A DNA stretch of 64,000 nucleotides from Methylomicrobium lacus_A (GTDB taxonomy: Bacteria > Pseudomonadota > Gammaproteobacteria > Methylococcales > Methylomonadaceae). Below are positions 33,071-41,460 of this stretch, piece after piece. Numbering within the stretch: the stretch's first letter is position 1; each line of letters starts with the position of its first letter. The notes beneath the pieces were generated by a model. The model was not told the origin of the DNA. It made no database searches and saw only the letters and a list, made by a program, of their open reading frames with translations. The DNA lies in the NCBI RefSeq assembly GCF_041897535.1, contig NZ_CP169217.1:1550001-1614000 (forward strand), written 5' to 3'. The position numbers and the translations under genes are program-made.

Positions 33071-34549
33071 TCAATTCACTTCAATCATCTCGATCGTGCC
33101 GTCTTCCTGCACCTCGACCATATGCCCCGCCGGCTCGTCGATGTACTGCACCGCGACCATCACGAAGAAAGCGACCGCGCCGATCACCAGGAAAAACTCG
33201 GACGGGGACACGAACGACAGCACGGTCAAAAACAGCACGCCGCCGACATTGCCGTAAGCGCCGACCATGCCGGCGATCTGGCCGGTCATCCGCCGCTTGA
33301 TCAACGGCACCATCGCATAGACCGCGCCGCAACCGGCCTGCACAAAAAAGGAGCAGGCCAGGGTGACCCCCACCGCCACCCATACCGGCCAGGACGCGTT
33401 GATCTGCGACATGCATGCGAACCCGATCAGCACGCCCGCGGTCACGATCGTCAGCGACAGCTTGCGTCCGAAACGGTCGCTGAACCAGCCGCCGCCGGGG
33501 CGCGCGACCATGTTCATGAACGCGAAGCTGCCGCCCAGAAGCCCCGCCTGCACCATCGTGACGCCTTGCGTTGCATGAAAGGTATTGAAGAAAAACAGCG
33601 GCAGCATCGACACGACCGCCAGTTCGGCACCGAACGTGATCATATAAGACAAATTCAGAATCGCGACCTGCTTGAATTTGTATTGGTGAATGGCTTCGAC
33701 CGGCTGGAACACATGATCCTTGTTCACCTGAAAAATCTTCTGGACGTTGCACAGGAACAAGACCCAGATGGCCGCATGGATATAATAGGCTATCATGCCG
33801 GGCAACAGATTCACGCCGGTCGAGGACAGTTTCCAGGTCAACACCGACAAGGTCGCATACAGAGGAATCGTCATCACGATGTAAAAAATCAGATCGCCGA
33901 CGCTGGTCACTTCCATCGCGCCCGATTTTTTCGGCTTGAAATAGGTCGACCCTTTCGGCGTATCGGTCACGCTGAAATAATAGACGAACGCATAGACCAG
34001 CGCGATCGCGCCGGTGCTCGCGACCGCATAGCGCCAGCCTTCATCGCCGCCGAACAGCAGCGCGAGCACCGGCAGGGAGCCCGAAGCCGCCGCCGAACCG
34101 AAATTGCCCCAGCCGCCGTAAACCCCTTCGGCGATGCCGATCTGACGGGCCGGAAACCATTCGCCGACCATCCGGATGCCGATCACGAAACCGGCGCCGA
34201 TAAAGCCCAGTAAGAAGCGGGCCAGCGCCAATTGTTCAAAACTCTCCGCCAGCGCGAACATGAAACAGGGCATGCTGCCGAGCCCCAGCAGTATCGAATA
34301 GGTGCGTTTGGGGCCGAACTTGTCGACCAGGATGCCGATCACGATACGTGCCGGAATGGTCAACGCGACGTTCAAAATCAGGATCGTCTTGATCTGAGAA
34401 TCGTCCAGATTCAGGGTCTTGGCGATCACCAGCATCAACGGCGCATGGTTGAACCAGACCACGAAACTGATAAAAAACGCCAGCCAGGTCATGTGAAGGA
34501 TCTTCATTCTTCCCGAAAAGGACAACAGATTAAAATTTGCGTTCGACAT
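33071..34549 (-). CDS. NarK/NasA-type MFS nitrate/nitrite transporter
   Basis: The 492-residue, about 12-helix transporter of the nitrate/nitrite porter family starts with ILHMTWLAFFISFVVWFNHAPLM. It has the family Gly-rich signatures in the fifth and eleventh helices (GVYGGWGNFGSAAASGSLP and GMVGAYGNVGGVLFL) and a long central loop typical of NasA/NrtP-type uptake systems. It imports nitrate for the NasA/NirBD route. It is the first gene of a two-gene operon with the kinase/phosphatase, under a predicted sigma-54 promoter and NtrC sites. Confidence 0.92.
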   Translation of the reverse strand: MSNANFNLLSFSGRMKILHMTWLAFFISFVVWFNHAPLMLVIAKTLNLDDSQIKTILILNVALTIPARIVIGILVDKFGPKRTYSILLGLGSMPCFMFALAESFEQLALARFLLGFIGAGFVIGIRMVGEWFPARQIGIAEGVYGGWGNFGSAAASGSLPVLALLFGGDEGWRYAVASTGAIALVYAFVYYFSVTDTPKGSTYFKPKKSGAMEVTSVGDLIFYIVMTIPLYATLSVLTWKLSSTGVNLLPGMIAYYIHAAIWVLFLCNVQKIFQVNKDHVFQPVEAIHQYKFKQVAILNLSYMITFGAELAVVSMLPLFFFNTFHATQGVTMVQAGLLGGSFAFMNMVARPGGGWFSDRFGRKLSLTIVTAGVLIGFACMSQINASWPVWVAVGVTLACSFFVQAGCGAVYAMVPLIKRRMTGQIAGMVGAYGNVGGVLFLTVLSFVSPSEFFLVIGAVAFFVMVAVQYIDEPAGHMVEVQEDGTIEMIEVN

Positions 34550-34588
34550 GATGGATTTCTCAGAAGTTAATCGACTGAGCTATGCGCA

Positions 34589-34604
34589 AGCAGGTTACAT
34601 GCCA
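34589..34604 (-). promoter_or_regulatory. sigma-54 (RpoN) promoter of the nitrate transporter operon
   Basis: TGGCATGTAACCTGCT on the minus strand matches the RpoN consensus with one mismatch (CTGC for TTGC) and correct spacing. The start of transcription would be near 34578, about 30 bases before the ATG at 34549. Confidence 0.7.
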
Positions 34605-34615
34605 ACTCAATCCTC

Positions 34616-34716
34616 ATTCCCACGCGCCGCGTGGGAATACCGTCAAGGACGCGCCGGCGTCGCGAGACGGGACGCCGGCGCGTCCGCCCTGGGTTCCCAC
34701 GTGGCACGCGGGAACC
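34616..34716. repeat. REP/BIME-like repeat between promoter and enhancer
   Basis: It has outer hairpins ATTCCCACGC/GCGTGGGAAT and GGTTCCCACG/GCGGGAACC and a central GGCGTC/GACGCC palindrome (core shared with the repeat at 44453-44525). It sits between the sigma-54 promoter and the NtrC-like sites. Confidence 0.75.
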
Positions 34717-34782
34717 AGAAAATTGCTTCGACTTCGCTCGGCGAACGGCTTAACTTAGCGGCAGTGAAGCGAACGAGGGAAA

Positions 34783-34818
34783 GCACCAAAGCAATGCCTG
34801 TTGCATCAACTTGGTGCA
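34783..34818 (-). promoter_or_regulatory. probable NtrC enhancer sites of the nitrate transporter operon
   Basis: TGCATCAACTTGGTGCA (34802-34818) is a 17-base match to TGCACY-N5-GGTGCA with one mismatch. GCACCAAAGCAATGC (34783-34797) is a second, weaker site. Around them, up to 35011, there is no gene; a CTTCGACTTCGCTCGGCGAACGG-like stretch at ~34727 looks like another short dispersed repeat. Confidence 0.6.
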
Positions 34819-35011
34819 TTTTGCCACAATAGTGAAGCGAAAAGAGGCTAGCGTCTGAGCCATGCGGATGATGCTAGTGCGCCGCGCACCGATTTATTGC
34901 CTGGACGGGAACTGAAGCCCTCTATATCGAGAACGGCCTGACAGCGTTCGTCACTTTTTTCGCCTGAAACCTCCCTGATTAAATTCACATGTAACATTTC
35001 TTGAGTAAACT

Positions 35012-35071
35012 AACCGGTTCAAGTCCGGTTGACAGCTCGCTTCTGTCAAATCTATTCTAAACCGAACGGTT
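35012..35071 (+). promoter_or_regulatory. promoter with two inverted-repeat operators for the RND efflux operon
   Basis: TTGACA (35029-35034), an 18-base spacer and TATTCT (35053-35058) form the promoter. AACCGG...CCGGTT (35012-35017 and 35025-35030) overlaps the -35, and AACCGAACGGTT (35060-35071) overlaps the start site. The arms share the AACCG motif, as expected for one dimeric repressor, probably TetR-like, encoded elsewhere. Confidence 0.6.
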
Positions 35072-35109
35072 CAGTTATAAGTCACTCTTCCCTGCCGAGA
35101 TTATCCGTC

Positions 35110-36279
35110 ATGATGACACCCAAATCCCATTCCTCCAGCGTATCGACACAGCACCGCATCGGCCGTGGGGCCTTGCTGGGAGGCGTGTTTGCCTTGCTGG
35201 CGTTGTCGGCCGGCTTTGTCTACCTGCGGGCCGCGCCCAAGCCCACCGAAACCGCTCAAGCGCAACCCGCGGCTGCATTGACGGTGACCCGCGCCGCGCC
35301 GCAATGGCGGCAGTGGTCGGAAACGATCGAGGCCTCGGGCACCATCGAGCCTTGGCAGGAGGCGGTCATCGGCTCACAACTGTCGGGATTGCGCTTGGTC
35401 GAAGTGCGGGCGAATGTCGGCGACGCAGTCAAACGCGGCCAGCGCCTGGCGCGCTTCGATTCCGACATGCTAAGCGCCGACCTGGCCCAACTCAAAGCCA
35501 AGCTTGCCCAATCCCAGGCCACGGCGACCCAGGCCGAAACCAATAAGCAGCGGGTATTGAAGCTGAAAAATGCAGGCAGCCTGAGCCAGCAGGAAATCCT
35601 GCGTTATGAAACCGAAGCGGAAACCTCCCGCGCCCAGGTCGAAGAGGTCAAGGCCCAGCTGGCTGCCAAGCGCCTGGAATTGAGCTATACCGAGGTGATG
35701 GCGCCGGACGACGGCATCATCAGCGCCCGCCAGGCGACGCTAGGCTCCGTGACCGCCAGCGGCCAGGAACTGTTTCGGCTGATCCGCCAGAACCGTCTGG
35801 AATGGCGCGGCGAACTGACCGCCGCGCAAATGGCGCAAACCCGCCCCGGCCTGCGCATCAGCCTCAGCCTGCCGGACGGCAGCCGTGCCGAGGCCAGTTT
35901 GCGGCAACTGGCCCCCGCCCTGAATTCTCAATCGCGCCTGGGCCTCGTCTATGCCGACCTGCTGCCCGGCAGCAAGGCGCGCGCCGGCATGTACGCCTCC
36001 GGCCGGCTGCTGCTGGCCGAGAGCCCGGCGCTGACGGTGCCGGCCGCCAGCGTGGTGATCCGCGACGGCAGAAGCTATGTGTTGAAACTGAAAACCGCCG
36101 ACGCCGTCGCGCCGGTCGCCTTGCAACCGGTCGAGACCGGCCGCCGCCAGGGCGCCGAGATCGAGATCGTCAAGGGCCTCGCCGACACCGACCGTGTCGT
36201 CGTCGATGGCGCGGGCTTCCTGAACGACGGCGATAGGGTGCAGATTGCCCCGGCCCCTGCCGCCGGCAGCGAGGGTTAA
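35110..36279 (+). CDS. RND efflux periplasmic adaptor (membrane fusion protein)
   Basis: The 389-residue protein has an N-terminal membrane anchor (RGALLGGVFALLALSAGFVYL) without a lipobox. Then come a split lipoyl/barrel-sandwich domain (SGTIEPWQEAVIGSQLSGLRLVEV and SYTEVMAPDDGIISARQA), an alpha-hairpin coiled coil (LAQLKAKLAQSQATATQAETN) and beta-barrel/MP domains ending in VKGLADTDRVVVDGAGFLNDGD. It links the inner-membrane pump to an outer-membrane channel. Start at ATG 35110 (MMTPKSHSS); the next ATG is at 35113. The permease follows 3 bases after its stop. No outer-membrane factor gene is present. Confidence 0.92.
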   Translation: MMTPKSHSSSVSTQHRIGRGALLGGVFALLALSAGFVYLRAAPKPTETAQAQPAAALTVTRAAPQWRQWSETIEASGTIEPWQEAVIGSQLSGLRLVEVRANVGDAVKRGQRLARFDSDMLSADLAQLKAKLAQSQATATQAETNKQRVLKLKNAGSLSQQEILRYETEAETSRAQVEEVKAQLAAKRLELSYTEVMAPDDGIISARQATLGSVTASGQELFRLIRQNRLEWRGELTAAQMAQTRPGLRISLSLPDGSRAEASLRQLAPALNSQSRLGLVYADLLPGSKARAGMYASGRLLLAESPALTVPAASVVIRDGRSYVLKLKTADAVAPVALQPVETGRRQGAEIEIVKGLADTDRVVVDGAGFLNDGDRVQIAPAPAAGSEG

Positions 36280-36282
36280 GCG

Positions 36283-39200
36283 ATGAATCTGGCGACCTGG
36301 TCCATCCGCAATCCGATCCCGGCGGTGTTGTTGTTCATGATGCTGTCGTTTGCCGGCTTGCGCGGTTTTCAGCAGCTGTCCATCCAAAGCCTGCCCGACC
36401 TCGACCTGCCCGGAATCATCATCAGCCTCAACCAGCCCGGCGCCGCGCCGACGCAACTGGAAACCGAGGTGGCGCGCAAGGTCGAGAATTCGATCGCCAC
36501 CTTGTCCGGCCTCAAACACCTCCGCACCTCGATCACCGACGGCCTGGTGCAGATCAGCGCCGAATTCGTGCTGGAGAAGAATCTGTCCGATGCCTTGATC
36601 GAAACCAAGGATGCCGTCGACCGGGTGCGCTCGGATTTGCCCACCAGTGTGCTGCAACCCAGCGTCAGTGCCGTCGTTGTCGGCGGCGTACCGACGCTGA
36701 CCTATGCGATTTCCTCCTCGAAACTGGACGAGGAGGCCTTGTCCTGGTATGTCGATGACACCGTCGGCAAGACCCTGTCCGGCGTGGTGGGCGTCGGCCG
36801 CTTCGAACGTCTGGGCGGCGTGCAGCGCGAGATTCAGGTGGAAGTCGACCCGGTACGGCTGGCGTCGCTGGGCGTGACCGCCACCGATGTGTCCAGGGCG
36901 TTGAAGCAGGTGCAGCAGGAATCCTCCGGCGGCCGCGGCAATCTCGGTCTGGGGGAACAATCGCTGCGGACCCTGGCGACGGTGCGCCAGGCCTCGGAAC
37001 TGTCGGCCTTGCCGATAGCGCTGGGCAACGGCCGCGACGTGCGCCTGGATCAAGTCGCCACGGTCAGGGATACCGTGGCCGAACGCACCCAGTTGGCCCT
37101 GCTGGACGGCAAGCCGGTGATAGGCTTCAACGTTTACCGCGCCAAGGGCCACGACGAAAACCTTATCGCCGAAGGCGTGCAACAGGCGCTGCAACGTTTG
37201 CAGGAAGCCGATCCGAGCATCAGCGTGACCTTGATTTCCGGTACGGTCGATTATGCGCGGGAACAGTATCACGGCTCGATGAACATGCTGTACGAAGGCG
37301 CGCTGCTGGCGGTGCTGGTGGTGTGGTGGTTTCTGCGCGATTGGCGGGCGACGCTGGTATCGGCCTCGGCCCTGCCCTTGTCTATCCTGCCGACCTTTGC
37401 GGTGATGCATTGGTTGGGTTATTCCCTGAACATGCTGACCTTATTGGCTCTGGCGATCGTGGTCGGCATCCTCGTCGACGACGCCATCGTCGAAATCGAA
37501 AACATCGCCCGTCATGTGCGGATGGGTAAAACGGTACGCCAGGCCGCCGCCGACGCGGTCGACGAAATCGCGCTGGCGGTGATCGCGACCACGCTGACGC
37601 TGGTCGCGGTGTTCATGCCGACCGCGTTGATGAGCGGCATTTCCGGGCTGTTTTTCAAGCAATTCGGCTGGACGGCGGTGGTCGCGGTGCTCGCATCCCT
37701 GCTGGTCGCGCGCTTGCTGACGCCCGTGCTGGCGGTGTTTCTGCTCACCGATCACCCGCATCAAGAGGCTTCGGACGGCAGGCTGATGCGGGTTTATCTG
37801 CAAATGGTGCGCTGGACGCTCGACCGGCGCAAGACCACGCTGGCGTTGGCGACGCTGTTCTTCGTTGGCGCCTGCGGCATGGTGCCGCTGATTCCGGGCG
37901 GATTCGCGCCGGCCTCCGATCGCGGTTATACCTCATTGCGCTTCGAACTGCCGCCCGGCAGTTCGATCGTCGATGCCGGCCGGATCGCCGAGGCCGTGCG
38001 GGCGGAACTGCAACCGGTAGAGGGCATCAGCCACATATTCACCGCGGTCGGCAGCAGCCAGCTGGGCGACGGCGCCCTACTCCGCGGCGGCGAAGTGCGC
38101 GAGGGTACGTTGACGCTGACTTTGAGCGCACGCGACCAAAGGCCTTCGCAAACCGAGATCGAACAGGCGGTACGCCAGGCCTTGCGGCATGTCGCCGGCG
38201 CACGCTTCTCCGTTGGCGTCGGCGGCCCGGGCGAAAAGATGTCGCTGATTCTGTCCAGCGATAATGCCGCGGCACTGAAAGCGAGCGCCCAGGCCTTGGA
38301 ACGGGAACTGCGCGGCGTCGGCACGCTGGGCAATATCACCAGCACCGCAAGCCTGGAGCGCCCGGAAATCTTGATTCAACCCGACTGGCAACGCGCCGCC
38401 GAACTGGGTATCACCACCGAACTGATAGGCGAAACCGTGCGCATCGCTACCACCGGCGATTTCGACACACAACTGGCCAAGCTCAACCTGGACAACCGGC
38501 AGCTCGGGATTCGGGTGCGGATGGCCGATGCCGCCCGCCGGGATTTGCAGGTGCTGAGCAATCTCAGGATCAAGTCCAGCAGCGGCCTGGTGCCGCTGTC
38601 CAGCGTCGCCGAATTATCGCTGGCCGGCAGCTCGGCGCAGTTGAACCGTTTCGACCGCCGCCGCTATGTCACCGTCAGCGCCGAACTGGGCGGCATGTCG
38701 TTGGGCGAGGCATTGACGTCCGCCAAGGCGCTGCCGGCGGTGAAGAACATGCCGTCCAGCGTCAAGCTGATCGAGACCGGCGATGCGGAAGTCATGGTAG
38801 AGATGGCTAGCGGTTTCTTATGGGCAATGCTGACCGGACTGCTTTGCGTATTCTGCGTATTGGTGCTGCTGTTCAAGGACTTCTTCCAGCCGCTGACCAT
38901 CCTGTCGGCGATTCCGCTGTCGCTGGGCGGCGCGTTTATCGCGCTCCTGGTCACCGGTGGCGAGTTGAATATTCCCTCGATGATCGGTTTGATCATGCTG
39001 ATGGGCATCGTCACCAAGAACTCGATCTTGCTGGTGGAATACGCGCTGGCGGCAAGGCGCGAGCGCGGCGGCTTGTCGCTGCATGAAGCGCTGCTGGACG
39101 CCTGCCACAAGCGAGCCCGCCCGATCATGATGACCACGGTCGCGATGATTGCCGGCATGCTGCCGATCGCCCTGGGCTTAGGTTCCGACGCCAGTTTCCG

Positions 39201-39357
39201 TCAGCCGATGGCGATCGCGGTGATCGGGGGATTGCTGAGCTCCACGCTGCTGAGTTTGCTGGTGGTGCCGGTGGTGTTTACCTATGTTGATGGGTTGCAG
39301 CAGGGGTTGGTGCGGCGCGGCCGGCAAGGGAAGGTGTCGGTGGCGGGGGCAAATTGA
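36283..39357 (+). CDS. RND efflux transporter permease
   Basis: This 1024-residue AcrB/MexB-like proton-driven pump has the usual order: N-terminal helix and periplasmic loop (PGAAPTQLETEVARKVENSIATL begins in the PN1 region), helices with VVGILVDDAIVEIENIARH carrying the proton-relay Asp pair, a second periplasmic loop, and MLMGIVTKNSILLVEYALAARRERG followed by RARPIMMTTVAMIAGMLPIALG. The substrate is unknown. Its last ~135 codons and ~75 bases of 3' flank occur again at 40183-40671. The adaptor is directly upstream. Confidence 0.94.
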   Translation: MNLATWSIRNPIPAVLLFMMLSFAGLRGFQQLSIQSLPDLDLPGIIISLNQPGAAPTQLETEVARKVENSIATLSGLKHLRTSITDGLVQISAEFVLEKNLSDALIETKDAVDRVRSDLPTSVLQPSVSAVVVGGVPTLTYAISSSKLDEEALSWYVDDTVGKTLSGVVGVGRFERLGGVQREIQVEVDPVRLASLGVTATDVSRALKQVQQESSGGRGNLGLGEQSLRTLATVRQASELSALPIALGNGRDVRLDQVATVRDTVAERTQLALLDGKPVIGFNVYRAKGHDENLIAEGVQQALQRLQEADPSISVTLISGTVDYAREQYHGSMNMLYEGALLAVLVVWWFLRDWRATLVSASALPLSILPTFAVMHWLGYSLNMLTLLALAIVVGILVDDAIVEIENIARHVRMGKTVRQAAADAVDEIALAVIATTLTLVAVFMPTALMSGISGLFFKQFGWTAVVAVLASLLVARLLTPVLAVFLLTDHPHQEASDGRLMRVYLQMVRWTLDRRKTTLALATLFFVGACGMVPLIPGGFAPASDRGYTSLRFELPPGSSIVDAGRIAEAVRAELQPVEGISHIFTAVGSSQLGDGALLRGGEVREGTLTLTLSARDQRPSQTEIEQAVRQALRHVAGARFSVGVGGPGEKMSLILSSDNAAALKASAQALERELRGVGTLGNITSTASLERPEILIQPDWQRAAELGITTELIGETVRIATTGDFDTQLAKLNLDNRQLGIRVRMADAARRDLQVLSNLRIKSSSGLVPLSSVAELSLAGSSAQLNRFDRRRYVTVSAELGGMSLGEALTSAKALPAVKNMPSSVKLIETGDAEVMVEMASGFLWAMLTGLLCVFCVLVLLFKDFFQPLTILSAIPLSLGGAFIALLVTGGELNIPSMIGLIMLMGIVTKNSILLVEYALAARRERGGLSLHEALLDACHKRARPIMMTTVAMIAGMLPIALGLGSDASFRQPMAIAVIGGLLSSTLLSLLVVPVVFTYVDGLQQGLVRRGRQGKVSVAGAN

Positions 39358-39433
39358 CAGGTTTTATTGGTTGGGACCGGCCGCCTTTTTGCAATTTAGC
39401 AGCTGCCGTGGGTAATGAGTTTTATACATCGGC
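38943..39433 (+). repeat. direct repeat, copy 1 (permease 3' end plus flank)
   Basis: This ~490-base block is repeated at 40183-40671 with offset 1240 in the coding part. By eye the coding part is about 95% identical, mostly differing at third positions. The flank is less similar, ending in GAGTTTTATACAT in both copies. Confidence 0.9.
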
Positions 39434-39448
39434 GAAGGAAAGATCAGC

Positions 39449-39739
39449 TCAAAGGCCAAGCTCCGAATGAGAACCTAAGCGGGCGAGCCGCAAAGTTTTA
39501 GCATCGGGTTTTTGATAGATAAGAACAAGGTCGGGTTTGATGTGGCAGTCGCGATGATCGGACCATTCGCCGGTTAAGGAATGGTCGTGACAGCGGGAAT
39601 CCAGCGGATGATCGTTGACCAAGGCAGTCAAAACAGAGACCAAGTCGGCATCGAGCGAGCCCCGATAACGACCTTTAGCCTCTCGCTTGTAATCTCGTTT
39701 GAATTGACTGGTGCGCTCAATCGTCCGCACGCAGATCAT
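39449..39739 (-). CDS. yafQ: type II toxin, YafQ/RelE family
   Basis: The 96-residue mRNA interferase-like toxin shows ERTSQFKRDYKREAKGRY, LPL-type core DHPLDSRCHDHSLTGEWSDHRDCHIKPDLVLIYQ (given here as family pattern: paired His, then KPDLVLIY), and a C-terminal LRLARLGSHSELG containing the catalytic His region of YafQ. Such toxins cleave mRNA on the ribosome. The gene overlaps the antitoxin by 23 bases; a GTG at 39730 is an alternative start. Its location just after the permease stop, inside a duplicated flank, marks it as acquired. Confidence 0.9.
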   Translation of the reverse strand: MICVRTIERTSQFKRDYKREAKGRYRGSLDADLVSVLTALVNDHPLDSRCHDHSLTGEWSDHRDCHIKPDLVLIYQKPDAKTLRLARLGSHSELGL

Positions 39740-39980
39740 CCATGAACTCCTGCACGCTATCGAATCGAGGCAGCGTGCCGTTTCTGGCTTCCTTCATAGC
39801 CTCGATAGTCGTCTTGTTGGGAATATAGGGTTCAAATGGCAAGACTCCTTCCCTAGCCACCTTGGTTAACATCAGACGCACGGCGTCGGAGACAGTGAGC
39901 CCCATTGCCGCCAATACGGCGGCGGCTTCTTCTTTAATTTGCCCATCAATGCGGGCTTGTACAAGTTGATTTGCTGCCAT
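39717..39980 (-). CDS. dinJ: type II antitoxin, RelB/DinJ family
   Basis: The 87-residue antitoxin has an N-terminal ribbon-helix-helix DNA-binding part (QLVQARIDGQIKEEAAAVLAAMGLTVSDAVRLMLTKVA) shown here by its key segments ARID and GLTVSDAVR. The flexible acidic C-terminus (FDSVQEFMDDLRADD) would wrap the toxin. It should repress its own operon through the long palindrome at 40003-40033, 23 bases upstream of the start. Confidence 0.92.
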   Translation of the reverse strand: MAANQLVQARIDGQIKEEAAAVLAAMGLTVSDAVRLMLTKVAREGVLPFEPYIPNKTTIEAMKEARNGTLPRFDSVQEFMDDLRADD

Positions 39981-40002
39981 AGTGATTAATTAATAAGTTA
40001 AG

Positions 40003-40033
40003 CTTGAATGAATTACATTGTAATTCATTCAAG
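40003..40033. promoter_or_regulatory. 31-base palindrome, likely DinJ-YafQ operator
   Basis: CTTGAATGAATTACA (40003-40017) and TGTAATTCATTCAAG (40019-40033) are perfect 15-base arms around a single T. The position directly upstream of dinJ fits autoregulation by a ribbon-helix-helix dimer pair. Confidence 0.75.
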
Positions 40034-40182
40034 ATCAAAAGCAAGGCATAAAAACCCGGCAAAGCGGGTTAAAAGAGCGTATGACGGTTTCACACCAGCA
40101 AACCGCCATACCAAACGAAATACCGGAGCGTCGTTTGTGATGGGTTGCCTGACGGCGAATCCACAATTCATCCATCTTACGG

Positions 40183-40671
40183 GTTCCTGATCACCAGCGG
40201 CGAGTTGAATATCCCGTCGATGGTCGGTTTGATCATGCTGATGGGCATCGTCACCAAGAACTCGATCTTGCTGGTGGAATACGCGCTGGCGGCAAGGCGC
40301 GAGCGCGGCGGCTTGTCGCTGCATGAAGCGCTGCTGGATGCCTGCCACAAGCGAGCCCGCCCGATCATGATGACCACGGTCGCGATGATTGCCGGCATGC
40401 TGCCGATTGCGCTGGGTTTAGGTTCCGACGCCAGCTTCCGGCAGCCGATGGCGATTGCGGTGATAGGGGGCTTGCTGAGCTCCACGCTGCTGAGTTTGCT
40501 GGTGGTGCCGGTAGTGTTTACTTATGTCGATGGGTTGCAGCAGGGGTTGGCGCGGCGCGGCCGGCAAGTGAAGGTGTCGGTGGTGGGGGCAAATTGACCG
40601 GTTTTTATTAGTTGGGACCGGCCTTGTTGCAATTTCAAAACTGCCGTCGGTAATGAGTTTTATACATTGGC
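40183..40671 (+). repeat. direct repeat, copy 2 (permease 3' end plus flank)
   Basis: This is the second copy of 38943-39433, lying beyond the toxin-antitoxin genes in the same orientation. It ends close to TTTTATACAT, after which the two sequences diverge. Confidence 0.9.
40184..40597 (+). pseudogene. truncated C-terminal copy of an RND permease
   Basis: The frame encodes the last ~137 residues of the permease (ITSGELNIPSMVGLIMLMG to the C-terminus KVSVVGAN), with the membrane helices MLMGIVTKNSILLVEY and MTTVAMIAGMLPIALG. It lacks about 890 N-terminal residues and any credible start codon, so it should not make a working pump. Substitutions relative to the full copy (for example MVGL for MIGL, KVSVVGAN for KVSVAGAN) are few and mostly silent at DNA level. 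Confidence 0.88.
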
Positions 40672-40834
40672 AGCAATCGACCAAAAAGCTGACCGCCGAA
40701 ACTAATTCTTGAATGACAGGTATATGTCAGAATTTACGCGTTTAACACCGAGCCTAAACGTAAGTGTTGAACCGACGGTTAGGCGGGTAGTAGATGGTTA
40801 GACAGATGGGACAAAAAACATGGCGAAGCATTTT

Positions 40835-41362
40835 TCAACGCTCGGAGTCTATGTTGAACCAAGGCCGCCATGTACCGACAAGCCGGTCCTCTTCAAAAAA
40901 GCGTTCAGCGATCGCGTTGTCAAAAAAATCTGTGCGATAGGAGAACCCGACTGAATTAAGAATGACGTTCAGCGGATTGGGCTCATTAGGGAAGATGTGC
41001 TCAATACCCCAGCGCAATTGACATGACGTGGTGTTGGGTGTGGCTTTATGGTGATCTGGGTGTGATTCGTGAAGACGCCCAGGGCTCTTGCGCTTTATGT
41101 GGAGGCCAAATCGCTTACGGATATTTGTGCTCTTGCCAACATACAGGCAAGGGTAAGGAAGTTCCGCTGGCCACCATTCGCGGTACTCAACGGTGACTCG
41201 CACTTCGTTCGGCCCTTTCAAAACGACTGTGCGATTTGATGTTAGCAGGGTTTCTCGATCACCAATCCACCAGAATGCATAGACACCAGGACCAGCAGGG
41301 ATTTTGTTGGGAGTTATTGCCAGCAAGTCACCGACGCTTTGGATTGAATCCTTCATGTTCAT
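40835..41362 (-). CDS. GIY-YIG nuclease-like protein
   Basis: The 175-residue protein has the two short strands that name the GIY-YIG fold: GPGVYAFWWIG (GVY) and YPCLYVGKSTNIRKRFGLHI (YVG followed by the conserved Arg). After this come PDHHKATPNTTSCQLRWG and a C-terminal RFFEEDRLVGTWRPWFN with a possible metal-binding Glu. A longer frame opens at 41485, but ATG 41362 with AGG upstream gives a compact domain. It is the third gene after SIR2 and HerA on the minus strand, 98 bases beyond herA. It may be a nuclease or DNA-binding component of that module; this is inference. Confidence 0.65.
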   Translation of the reverse strand: MNMKDSIQSVGDLLAITPNKIPAGPGVYAFWWIGDRETLLTSNRTVVLKGPNEVRVTVEYREWWPAELPYPCLYVGKSTNIRKRFGLHIKRKSPGRLHESHPDHHKATPNTTSCQLRWGIEHIFPNEPNPLNVILNSVGFSYRTDFFDNAIAERFFEEDRLVGTWRPWFNIDSER

Positions 41363-41460
41363 AATAAGTTTACCTAACGTTAAAAATAACCTGCATGCAT
41401 TGGAGATGGGCGGTTGATTGGTTTGTTGGAACAACATTAGATTGATAATTAAAGGGGATC

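Noticed and set aside
34805..34826. Second sigma-54-like promoter TTGGTGCATTTTGCC on the plus strand
   Set aside because: The GG to GC spacing is 8 bases instead of 10; the sequence is better explained as part of an NtrC site.
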